From JAXGPP01 sp040766885 (GTDB lineage: Bacteria > Planctomycetota > Planctomycetia > Pirellulales > Thermoguttaceae), in the NCBI GenBank assembly GCA_040766885.1, contig JAXGPP010000012.1, forward strand, positions 124,001 to 188,000: a stretch of DNA of 64,000 bases. Direction: 5' to 3'. This document shows positions 33,235 to 40,597 of the stretch, one piece after another. Both the position numbers and the translations under genes were made by a program. How positions within the stretch are numbered: position 1 is the first letter of the stretch; every line of letters starts with the position of its first letter. The notes under the pieces are model-generated. The model was not told the origin of the DNA and did no database searches. It was given only the letters and a program-made list of their open reading frames with translations.

Positions 33235-35247
33235 CTACCATAGCCGCGGCAATGGGGCGTCGGGAAAAAATCGCCATACGATCCAGTAACCCAGCGCCAA
33301 TCCGATGATCGACGAGAGGGCGAAGCCGATCACGTTCACGATCCATTTCGCCGTGCGGAGCCGCGCATCGTCACCCCCCTGGTTCCGCGGAGACTCCGAC
33401 CACGCCGGCCGTGTGCCTCCGGCCTGCTCGGGCAGGGGCACCGGCGCCACGGCCGCGTCAGGCGCATACGCCGCGATGGGCGGCGGGGGAACTTCCACCG
33501 TTGCGACCGCTCGCGGCGGCGCGGTCTGCATGGGAGAAAGATACTCGTCGGGCACCTCGGTGAACATGGGCGCTTGGGCCACGGGGCCTTTGAACTTTGC
33601 CGTGGCGCCGCCGCCACCCGTGGGTGACGGTGCCGGGCTCACTGCTCCCGCCGGCGCGGCCGGCGCCGGCGCGCCGCCCATGGGAAGGTCGTCCATAATC
33701 GCTTCGAAGAAAGCGTCGCCCCCCGCGCCGTCGGCCAGCACCTGTTTCCAGTTAGCCAGTCCCTCGTCGGTCAGCCCCACGTTGCGTTCGATGTCCAACG
33801 CCACTTCGCGATCGGTGCCGGGCACGACCGCGTGGACGGTCAATCGCCCATTGGCCTGGTACTGGAAGGTTACCTGTACCGGCCAGCCCTTGGGCAATCC
33901 CGGCGGAAGGTCTTTGAGCACGGTGCGGCCGATCGCCGTGCAGTCGCCCGGCAGCGTGCTTTCTCCTTCCAGCACCTGGACCACGATCGATCGCTGATTG
34001 TCTTCCTTGATGGTGAACTTCTCCGTCCGCGTGGCCGGCAATGGCGAGTTGCGCGGGATGAGCACGTAGTTGGTTTTCCGCAGGGTATCGGGGTCGACCC
34101 CTTCCACGCCCAGGCTGTGCGAATTGACGTTGGTGACCTGGAAATCGGGAGTCTCGCCCGCCTGTTTCGCGAGCAGCCAGTGGGCATAGATCGCCGCGCC
34201 GCGGGCCACCGCTTCGTCGGGATTGACGGAATGATCCGGCTCGCGACGAGTCATTTCGGTGAGCATCCGCGCGACGCTCGGCATCCGCGTCGCGCCCCCG
34301 ACCAGCAACACCCGATCGATCTGGTTCCATCCCAGCCCGGCCGCAGTCACCAGTTGCCGCGTCGTATAGGCCGTCCGCTCGAGCAGGTCGGCGGTGAGGT
34401 CCTCGAACTGCTCCCGGGTGACATGCAGTTCGGCGGTATGGCCAGCGAAGTCGAAGGGGATCGTTGCCCGGCTGCGCGCGCTCAGTGCATGTTTCGCCTC
34501 GAGCACCGCGTTGTACAACCGGCCGAAGGCGGCGGGATCCTGCCGCGGATCGGCGCCATGCGCCTGCTGGAACTGGCTGGCCATGAGGTCCACCAGCCGC
34601 ATGTCCCAGTCGTAGCCTCCGAGGTGCACGTCGCCGTCGGTGGCCAGCGTGCGGACATTTCCCGGCGACAGCCGCAACAGCGTCACGTCGAAAGTCCCGC
34701 CCCCCAGGTCGTAGACGAGAACGGTGAGATCCTCGCGGGCGGTCCCCTCGGGGCTGAGGTAGCCGAGGGTTTCCCCGAACGACAGCGCCGCGGCGGTCGG
34801 CTCGTTGACGATATCGAGGACCTTCAAACCGGCCATCTCTCCGGCGTCGGCGGTCGCCTTGCGGCGCGGCTCGTCGAAGTACGCCGGAACCGTGATCACG
34901 GTGTGCGTCTCCGACCCCAGGGCCTGGATGATGTCGGCCTTGAGCTTGCGAAGGATGCAGGCCTGGATCACTTCCGGCGGCAGGTATTCGCCCCGGATGG
35001 GGCGGTTGTAGACCGGGTTGCCCATGTCGCGCTTGACCCAGATGGCAACCTGGTCGGGATGCACCGCGTTGGCATAGCGGGCTTCGCGGCCGACGACCAC
35101 TTCCGCCTGGTCGAAGAGCACCACGCTCGGCGTGAGCATCTCCCCTTCGGCGTTGCGGATCACCGACGACCGGCCGGCGGCGTCGATCCACGCCACCACC
35201 GAGTTGGTGGTTCCCAGATCGATGCCAACCGCTTTCGGCTTTCCCAT
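33235..35247 (-). CDS. Membrane-anchored DnaK-like Hsp70 protein
   Basis: A 670-residue Hsp70 homologue. ATPase domain (1-370): 'VGIDLGTTNSVVAWIDAAGR', 'NEPTAAALSFG', 'VYDLGGGTFDVTLL', 'VLLVGGATRMPSV'. Substrate-binding beta domain (about 385-500): 'NVNSHSLGVEG', 'VLIPRNSPLPA'. A Pro/Ala-rich linker (about 530-625) replaces the helical lid, and a single transmembrane helix follows ('VIGFALSSIIGLALGYWIVW'), so the chaperone part is held at the membrane facing the cytoplasm. The start MGKPKAVGIDLG is chosen because the family begins there; upstream in-frame sequence has no homology. It is the first gene of a two-gene operon with the shorter paralogue. Confidence 0.92.
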   Translation of the reverse strand: MGKPKAVGIDLGTTNSVVAWIDAAGRSSVIRNAEGEMLTPSVVLFDQAEVVVGREARYANAVHPDQVAIWVKRDMGNPVYNRPIRGEYLPPEVIQACILRKLKADIIQALGSETHTVITVPAYFDEPRRKATADAGEMAGLKVLDIVNEPTAAALSFGETLGYLSPEGTAREDLTVLVYDLGGGTFDVTLLRLSPGNVRTLATDGDVHLGGYDWDMRLVDLMASQFQQAHGADPRQDPAAFGRLYNAVLEAKHALSARSRATIPFDFAGHTAELHVTREQFEDLTADLLERTAYTTRQLVTAAGLGWNQIDRVLLVGGATRMPSVARMLTEMTRREPDHSVNPDEAVARGAAIYAHWLLAKQAGETPDFQVTNVNSHSLGVEGVDPDTLRKTNYVLIPRNSPLPATRTEKFTIKEDNQRSIVVQVLEGESTLPGDCTAIGRTVLKDLPPGLPKGWPVQVTFQYQANGRLTVHAVVPGTDREVALDIERNVGLTDEGLANWKQVLADGAGGDAFFEAIMDDLPMGGAPAPAAPAGAVSPAPSPTGGGGATAKFKGPVAQAPMFTEVPDEYLSPMQTAPPRAVATVEVPPPPIAAYAPDAAVAPVPLPEQAGGTRPAWSESPRNQGGDDARLRTAKWIVNVIGFALSSIIGLALGYWIVWRFFPDAPLPRLW

Positions 35248-35612
35248 AGGCGCTGTTTCAGAACCCGTTCGTCGCACCGATCGGTTCGGTGCAGCGAGCG
35301 GTATTGAAACGGACTCTCTCTGAATTTCCGGTAGATTGGGCAGCGGGGGGGAGTCTAGCGGGCCCAAGTTCCCTGGTCGACCACGCCGGAACCGGTGCAA
35401 AACAGGCCACGAGGCCGGTAGATACCCCAGCAAGATGCTAGTGTAACAGGAGAAGCCGGATTCTCAAGCTTGTGCCATCCGGTTTGGCACGCAGCGCAGA
35501 GGAACGGTGGCGGGCAGCCGGTGGGCCGCCGGACGAAGAAATCGGCCGGCGGCCGCGCCCGATGCCCCGCTGCCTGCCCCTTCAAAGCGCGCACCAGAAG
35601 GAGTGGGAATCG
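35248..35612. other. Intergenic region upstream of the Hsp70 pair
   Basis: 365 bases between the end of rrf2 (minus) and the start of the Hsp70 operon (minus). No convincing frame, hairpin with T-run or repeat is seen; it should hold the Hsp70 operon promoter. I see no CIRCE-like inverted repeat. Confidence 0.45.
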
Positions 35613-36077
35613 TCAGGCGGCGCGGACTGGCGATTCGTCCTGGGGGGAACCGGCCACCTCGATGGAGAGTCTTGCGGCCCCGTTGGGCACGATCAGGTCC
35701 GCCAGCCGGATCGCCTGCAAATTCTGCCGTGTCTGCTCGGCAATCCCCGCCAGCTTCTCGGCGAGCCGTTCGGCGGTTTCGCCCGACAGGCACACTCGCG
35801 CCGGCAACCCACCGGCCAGCGGGCCGTCGACGGCTTCCACCAATTCCAGCAGCGAGATCGCGGCGGGATCGCGGTCGAGCACAAACCCGCCGCCGCCACC
35901 GCGCGTGGAGTGAAGGATGCCCTGCTTGGCCAGATCACGGAGGATCTGGAGCAAGAAGCGTTCCGGCATGCCGCCCTCGGACGCCAGGCGACAGCAGGGA
36001 ATGGGGCGCGTCGCACCGCTTTCTGCCAACAGCAAGGCTGCTTGGAGGGCGTAAGTGACGCTTTGTGACAATCTCAT
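35613..36077 (-). CDS. Rrf2-family transcriptional regulator
   Basis: A 154-residue Rrf2-family regulator. The winged helix begins 'MRLSQSVTYALQAALLLAE' and contains 'MPERFLLQILRDLAKQGIL' (recognition region) and the glycine-rich wing 'STRGGGGGFVL'. A dimerisation helix follows. IscR/NsrR-type proteins carry three clustered cysteines for an Fe-S cluster; here only single cysteines in 'PCCRLA' and 'RVCLSG' are seen, so classic cluster binding is unlikely. GGGGAGG precedes the ATG at 36077. Its 5' region holds an orphan terminator and a candidate promoter on the same strand, suggesting attenuation or a small RNA. Confidence 0.85.
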   Translation of the reverse strand: MRLSQSVTYALQAALLLAESGATRPIPCCRLASEGGMPERFLLQILRDLAKQGILHSTRGGGGGFVLDRDPAAISLLELVEAVDGPLAGGLPARVCLSGETAERLAEKLAGIAEQTRQNLQAIRLADLIVPNGAARLSIEVAGSPQDESPVRAA

Positions 36078-36267
36078 GTTCTGACTACCTCCCCGCAAAG
36101 AAAGCCGTTTATTGAGCTTCGTCCGAAGCGTGGGAAGCGGCGCGCGGATCCGGCTCGCATTTGCCGACGCCGCGACGCACCACTGGCCTGTTGCTCGTGC
36201 GAATCTCGTGAACGAACCAACTCCGCCCCGGCATCGGTCCGATGGGTGGAGGGAAAGCGCGGACAAC

Positions 36268-36308
36268 AAAAAAAGCCCCTGACGCGCACGATATGCGCGG
36301 CAGGGGCT
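36268..36308 (-). terminator. Strong orphan terminator upstream of rrf2
   Basis: On the minus strand a two-part stem, agcccctg (36301-36308) with its complement at 36274-36281 and an inner cgcgca/tgcgcg stem, is followed by seven T residues (36268-36274). It lies 190 bases upstream of the rrf2 ATG with no coding gene before it, so it may end a small RNA or act as an attenuator. Confidence 0.72.
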
Positions 36309-36378
36309 GTCATAGCCCGGGCGTCCCGTCCACCACGAACGGCACGCGTATACTTCTATCCTCGACTTCTACTGCCAG

Positions 36379-36407
36379 AAAATATAAGAAAGTGTTGGCT
36401 TTCGCAA
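36379..36407 (-). promoter_or_regulatory. Candidate sigma70-like promoter, minus strand
   Basis: TTGCGA (36402-36407) and TATTTT (36379-36384), read on the minus strand, are separated by 17 bases in an AT-rich island. Transcription would begin near 36371 and run into the orphan terminator after roughly 100 bases, or on to rrf2. This is a match by eye only. Confidence 0.4.
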
Positions 36408-36454
36408 CTATTTTTCCCAACCCGGCAATCCGGATCCGCCGAAGAACTCCCGGA

Positions 36455-36472
36455 ATAGTCCTTTCGGACTAT
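36455..36472. promoter_or_regulatory. Inverted repeat, possible operator
   Basis: atagtcc (36455-36461) and ggactat (36466-36472) form a perfect 7-base inverted repeat with a 4-base spacer, between the rrf2 promoter candidate and the PAS-kinase start. It could be an operator for the Rrf2 protein or a hairpin in the kinase leader. Confidence 0.35.
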
Positions 36473-36530
36473 CCCGATTTCACCATGGGTGTCATTTCCG
36501 GCGACAGCGTTCTCCCCCCCGAGCATCGCC

Positions 36531-37988
36531 ATGGACGAAACGGTTTCGGAGCACACGGCCCCGACGGGCCAGGAGCGCTACCGGCTGGTATTTGAGAATG
36601 CGGCCAGCCTGATCATCGCCCTCGACGTGGATGGCGTGATCCGCGACTGCAATTCGCGGGCGATTGCCGTCCTCGGCATCGATCCAGAACAGATCATCGG
36701 GCGCTCGATGACCGACTTCCTGCACCCCGACGACCACGCCCGTGCATGGGACTCGCTGCGCCGGATTGCCGTCGAGAACGTGAGGTACGAGGAATACCGT
36801 TTGTTTCATGCAGACGGCAGCGTGGTTCACGCAACGGTGAATTCGGCGGCGATTTTCGATGAGCGAGGCGCTGTCTATGAGGTGATCAGCATTCTCGACG
36901 ACATCACGGCGAAGAAGCAGATCGAGCAGGCGCTCAAAAGCGAAAAGGAATTCGTCGTGCGCCTGATCGAATCCGCCCCGGTCATGATCAGCCTGGTCGA
37001 TGCTGATCGCCGCATCGTCCGCACCAACCCCGCCTTGAATCGGGCCAGCGGATTCGGACCTGAGGAAGTGGCCGGTCGCGATTTGCTGGAGTTCGTGCTG
37101 GAAGACGAACGCGAACAGGCCGGTGATGTCTTCCGCCGGGTCATGGCGGGGGAGAGTGTTTCGAGCATCACCAGTCGCCTGTTCACGAAGGACGGGCGTC
37201 ACTGCGACGTGGGCTGGTGCTTCAACTCGCTTCGCGACGCCGACGCGAACATCAGCGGCGTCTTGATGGTCGGGCACGACATCACCGAACTGCGTCAAGC
37301 CCAGGACCAGGCCATGCAGTCGGAGCGATTGGCGGCCATCGGCCAGATGGTGGCTGGTTTGGCGCACGAGAGCGGCAATGCGCTCGGGCGGAGCCAGGCC
37401 TGCCTGGAGATGCTGGCCTTCCGCGTCGAGCACGATCCGGCGGCAACGGACCTGGTCCGCCGACTGCAAGCCGCCCAGGACGATCTGCAGCGCCTTCACG
37501 AGCAGTTGCGCCAGTATGCCGCGCCGATGCTCCTGCGCCGCGAACGCGTCGACGTGCGGGAGGCAATTCGCGAGGTCTGGGAGCAACTTGAGTCGGTCCG
37601 GCGTGGTCGGGTGACCCGTTTCTCTTTCCACGGATCGTGCGACGGGCCGTGCCGCATCGACCGTCTTGCGGTGCAGCAAGTATTTCGCAACATTCTCCGT
37701 AATGCGCTGGACGCCGCTTCCGACCCCGTCGTCATCGAAGTACATTGCCAGCCCGCTTCGTGGCGCGACGAACCGGCCATCCGCATTGCATTCCGCGACA
37801 ACGGGCCGGGGCTGACTGTGGAGCAGGAAACGCGGTTGTTCGAACCGTTTTACACCACCAAGACCCACGGCACCGGGCTGGGAATGGCGATCAGCCGGCG
37901 CATCGTCGAGGCCCACGGCGGCTGGATCGCCGTCGGCCGCGACGCTGCTTCGGGCGCCGAGATCGCCGTCATGCTGCCGAGAGGATGA
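36531..37988 (+). CDS. PAS-PAS sensor histidine kinase (NtrB-like)
   Basis: A soluble sensor kinase of 485 residues from the ATG at 36531; a GTG 14 codons upstream is also in frame and the ribosome site does not decide. Two PAS domains lie at about 20-140 ('YRLVFENAASLIIALDVDG') and 150-265 ('LIESAPVMISLVDADRRI'). The histidine domain has His279 in 'GLAHESGNALGRSQACLEML', an NtrB-like variant of the H-box common in Planctomycetes. The HATPase has 'NILRNALDAA', 'DNGPGL' and 'GTGLGMAISRRIVEAHGG'. It is followed after 4 bases by an ANTAR response regulator, its likely partner. The ligand of the PAS domains is unknown. Confidence 0.9.
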   Translation: MDETVSEHTAPTGQERYRLVFENAASLIIALDVDGVIRDCNSRAIAVLGIDPEQIIGRSMTDFLHPDDHARAWDSLRRIAVENVRYEEYRLFHADGSVVHATVNSAAIFDERGAVYEVISILDDITAKKQIEQALKSEKEFVVRLIESAPVMISLVDADRRIVRTNPALNRASGFGPEEVAGRDLLEFVLEDEREQAGDVFRRVMAGESVSSITSRLFTKDGRHCDVGWCFNSLRDADANISGVLMVGHDITELRQAQDQAMQSERLAAIGQMVAGLAHESGNALGRSQACLEMLAFRVEHDPAATDLVRRLQAAQDDLQRLHEQLRQYAAPMLLRRERVDVREAIREVWEQLESVRRGRVTRFSFHGSCDGPCRIDRLAVQQVFRNILRNALDAASDPVVIEVHCQPASWRDEPAIRIAFRDNGPGLTVEQETRLFEPFYTTKTHGTGLGMAISRRIVEAHGGWIAVGRDAASGAEIAVMLPRG

Positions 37989-37992
37989 AGCA

Positions 37993-38580
37993 ATGGTTCG
38001 TCCGCTGAAAATTGCCGTGGCCGACGACGAGCCCGACATGCGCGACTATTTCGCCACCGTCCTGCCGCGGATGGGACACGAGGTGGTCGCCGTGGCCCGC
38101 AACGGTGAGGAACTGATCGAACGATCGCTCGCCACCCGTCCTGACCTGCTGATTCTCGACATCAAGATGCCCGAGGTCGACGGGCTTCAGGCAGCGGCGA
38201 GGATTTCCGAGCAGGAACCGGTCCCGGCGATCGTCGTTTCGGCTTATCACGATCCGGAACTCGTCGAGCGGGCCACCAGGGACCACATCCTGGCCTACCT
38301 CGTCAAACCGGTCAAACAGGCCGATCTCGAAGCGGCCATTATCATTGCCATGCGCCGTTTTGAGCAGTTCCAGGAACTGCGCCGCGAGACGACCAACCTT
38401 CGCCAGGCGCTCGACGACCGGAAACTGATCGAGCGGGCCAAGGGGATCGTGATGAACCGCGCGGGGGTCGACGAGCAGGAGGCTTTCCGGCGTCTGCAGA
38501 AACTGGCCAGCAGCAAGAATCTGAAACTCGTCGAGGTTGCCCGCTTGATGGTCGCCGCCGACGAGGCGATCCGCGAGTGA
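37993..38580 (+). CDS. ANTAR-domain response regulator
   Basis: A 195-residue regulator. An N-terminal receiver (1-120) has acidic 'DDE' near the start, phosphoacceptor Asp56 in 'LILDIKMPEVDG', conserved Ser/Ala switch residues in 'IVVSAYHD' and Lys in 'LVKPVKQADL'. A coiled linker (121-135) leads to a C-terminal ANTAR domain (about 135-190, 'LIERAKGIVMNRAGVDEQEA'). ANTAR domains bind paired RNA hairpins and prevent transcription termination, so output is at the RNA level. It starts 4 bases after the kinase stop; its ribosome site overlaps the end of the kinase gene, indicating coupling. The RNA targets are not known. Confidence 0.93.
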   Translation: MVRPLKIAVADDEPDMRDYFATVLPRMGHEVVAVARNGEELIERSLATRPDLLILDIKMPEVDGLQAAARISEQEPVPAIVVSAYHDPELVERATRDHILAYLVKPVKQADLEAAIIIAMRRFEQFQELRRETTNLRQALDDRKLIERAKGIVMNRAGVDEQEAFRRLQKLASSKNLKLVEVARLMVAADEAIRE

Positions 38581-38806
38581 TGGCAGAAGCCGTGGACGGC
38601 CCGAAACCGGCAGGCCCCGGCGTGCGTACTAAACTGGGCGATCGGCCGGCGCACTCTCTACCGCCTCCAGGTGGAGTGGGGCCGCCCGGCGTTTCTTGTC
38701 ACTTGCCCCCCCTGGTTCTAGAATGGTTTGCGGCTTGGCGATGCGCCCGTTTTTCACCGGTGGTGCTCGGGCTTGCCGCCCTGATTTGCGAGGTTCGGCC
38801 AGCGAA

Positions 38807-39232
38807 ATGACCAGCGAAGAAGAAATCTACCAGGACCACATCCTGGCGCATTACGAAGACCCATACAACAGGGGCGACTGCGAGCACTGCACCCATTGCC
38901 ACGAGGGCCAGAACCCGCTGTGCGGCGACCGCGTGCGAATGACGCTGCACATCGATGATGGCGGACGGTTCCGCGAGGTCTACTTCGATGGCGATGGCTG
39001 CTGCATCAGCCAGGCCGCTTCGTCGATGCTCGTCGAACGGTTCGACGGGCGGACGGTCGAAGAAGTGAAGAATTTCACCGCGGAGGACATGCTGAACCTG
39101 TTCGCGGTCAAGCTCACCCCCAATCGCCAGAAGTGCTGCCTGCTCCCCTGGCGGGTATTGCAGGCCGCCATCTATTCGCCCGTCGGCGATGGTTCGAGTG
39201 CTTCGCAAGGCTCGGCCGAAAGCGCCTCATGA
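38807..39232 (+). CDS. sufU: SufU-like Fe-S cluster assembly protein
   Basis: A 141-residue NifU-N/SufU protein that accepts sulfur from SufS. Zinc-site residues are present: Cys39 and Asp41 in 'NPLCGDRV', Cys65 (followed by an extra Cys66) in 'GDGCCISQA', and Cys110 or Cys111 in 'RQKCCLLPW'. It also carries an unusual 'CEHCTHCHEG' motif (Cys25, 28, 31) before the first ligand. The ATG at 38807 is chosen since the family starts close to 'IYQDHILAHY'. Its stop overlaps the sufS start (ATGA), so the two are translationally coupled. Confidence 0.92.
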   Translation: MTSEEEIYQDHILAHYEDPYNRGDCEHCTHCHEGQNPLCGDRVRMTLHIDDGGRFREVYFDGDGCCISQAASSMLVERFDGRTVEEVKNFTAEDMLNLFAVKLTPNRQKCCLLPWRVLQAAIYSPVGDGSSASQGSAESAS

Positions 39233-40578
39233 CACCGCTCACCGAGTCTGCCCGCCTCGACCCCCGGCTCTACCGGCCCGATTTTCCCATTCTCGCCCGG
39301 ATGGTGCACGGTGACGTGCCGCTCGTCTACCTGGACAACGCCGCCACCACCCAGCGGCCGCGACAGGTGATCGCTGCGATCACCGAAACCTATGAGCAGC
39401 ACTACGCCAACGTTGGCCGCGGCGTCCACGCCCTGGCCGAGGAGGCCGATCTGCTCTACGAGGGAGCCCGCGAGAAGGTCCGGGCGCTGATCAATGCGGC
39501 TCCCAGCCGCGACCGCGAGACGGTGACTGAGCCAAGCACGCGGGAGATCATCTTCACCTCCGGGGCGACCGCGGCGATCAATCTGGTCGCCCGCAGTTGG
39601 GGCGATGCCCATGTCGGCCGCGGCGACGAGATCGTGGTCACCGAAATGGAGCACCATGCCAACCTCATTCCCTGGCAGCAATTGGCCGAGCGGACGGGAG
39701 GAGTGGTGCGCGCGGTTCCGATCACCGACGATGGCCTGCTCGACCTGGACGCGCTGGACAACCTGCTCAACGATCGCACGCGGCTGGTGGCCGTGACTGC
39801 GGTCTCCAACGTCTTGGGCACGGTGAATCCGATCGCCGAAATCATCCGCCGCGCGCACGACGCCGGCGCATTGGTACTGGTCGACGGCGCGCAGAGCATT
39901 CCGCACCAGGCGACGGACGTGGCGGCGCTCGACGCCGACTTCCTCGTGTTCAGCGGCCACAAGATGCTGGGGCCCTCGGGCATTGGGGTGCTCTACGCCA
40001 AGGAACATCTCTTGGAGGATATGCCCCCATTCCTGGGCGGTGGCGGCATGGTCAAGGATGCCTGGATCGACCACTTCGAACCCGAACGCCCGCCGCGGAG
40101 GTTTGAGGCCGGCACCCCGGCCATCGTTCCCGCGATCGGCCTGGGAGCAGCCGTCGATTACCTCAACCAAGTCGGCCTGGAAGCAATTCACCAGCATGAG
40201 CGGCGGCTCGTCGAGCGGGCTCACGAGCTACTGGGGCAGATTCCCGCGGTGCGGATCCTCGGCCCCGTGCCGGCCCAGAAAGCGGGCGTTGTCAGCTTCG
40301 TGGTCAACGAGGGGCGAATCCATCCGCACGAAGTCGCGCAGTTTCTCGACCGCCGCGGCATCGCCATCCGCGCCGGCCATCATTGCGCCCGGCCGTTGCA
40401 GAAACGGCTCGGGATCAACGCCAGCAGCCGGGCGAGCTTCTACTTCTACAACACGCTGGAGGAAGTCGACCGCTTCGGCGAAGCAGTGGCCGAGGTCGTC
40501 CGTTTCTTCACCCGGTCTGCGACGCCGCGGCGCCGCCGTCCGCCGGTCGAGAGCCGAAGCGAAAAGAGCGGCGGGTGA
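39229..40578 (+). CDS. sufS: Cysteine desulfurase SufS
   Basis: A 449-residue class II cysteine desulfurase that takes sulfur from cysteine with pyridoxal phosphate. 'YLDNAATTQRP' near residue 35, the PLP-binding Lys245 in 'FSGHKMLGPSGIG', and catalytic Cys386 in 'IRAGHHCARPLQ' are all present. An insert of about 12 residues before 'REIIFTSGATAAIN' and a basic C-terminal tail are unusual. It overlaps sufU by four bases (ATGA), matching the SufS-SufU pairing known from Firmicutes and other SUF systems; sufBCD are not in this window. Confidence 0.95.
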   Translation: MTPLTESARLDPRLYRPDFPILARMVHGDVPLVYLDNAATTQRPRQVIAAITETYEQHYANVGRGVHALAEEADLLYEGAREKVRALINAAPSRDRETVTEPSTREIIFTSGATAAINLVARSWGDAHVGRGDEIVVTEMEHHANLIPWQQLAERTGGVVRAVPITDDGLLDLDALDNLLNDRTRLVAVTAVSNVLGTVNPIAEIIRRAHDAGALVLVDGAQSIPHQATDVAALDADFLVFSGHKMLGPSGIGVLYAKEHLLEDMPPFLGGGGMVKDAWIDHFEPERPPRRFEAGTPAIVPAIGLGAAVDYLNQVGLEAIHQHERRLVERAHELLGQIPAVRILGPVPAQKAGVVSFVVNEGRIHPHEVAQFLDRRGIAIRAGHHCARPLQKRLGINASSRASFYFYNTLEEVDRFGEAVAEVVRFFTRSATPRRRRPPVESRSEKSGG

Positions 40579-40597
40579 GGGGCGATGGAAGCCCGAT

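Noticed and set aside
36268..36420. 6S RNA or known ncRNA assignment
   Set aside because: Predicted transcript is only about 100 bases and lacks the large central bulge; no family could be recognised.
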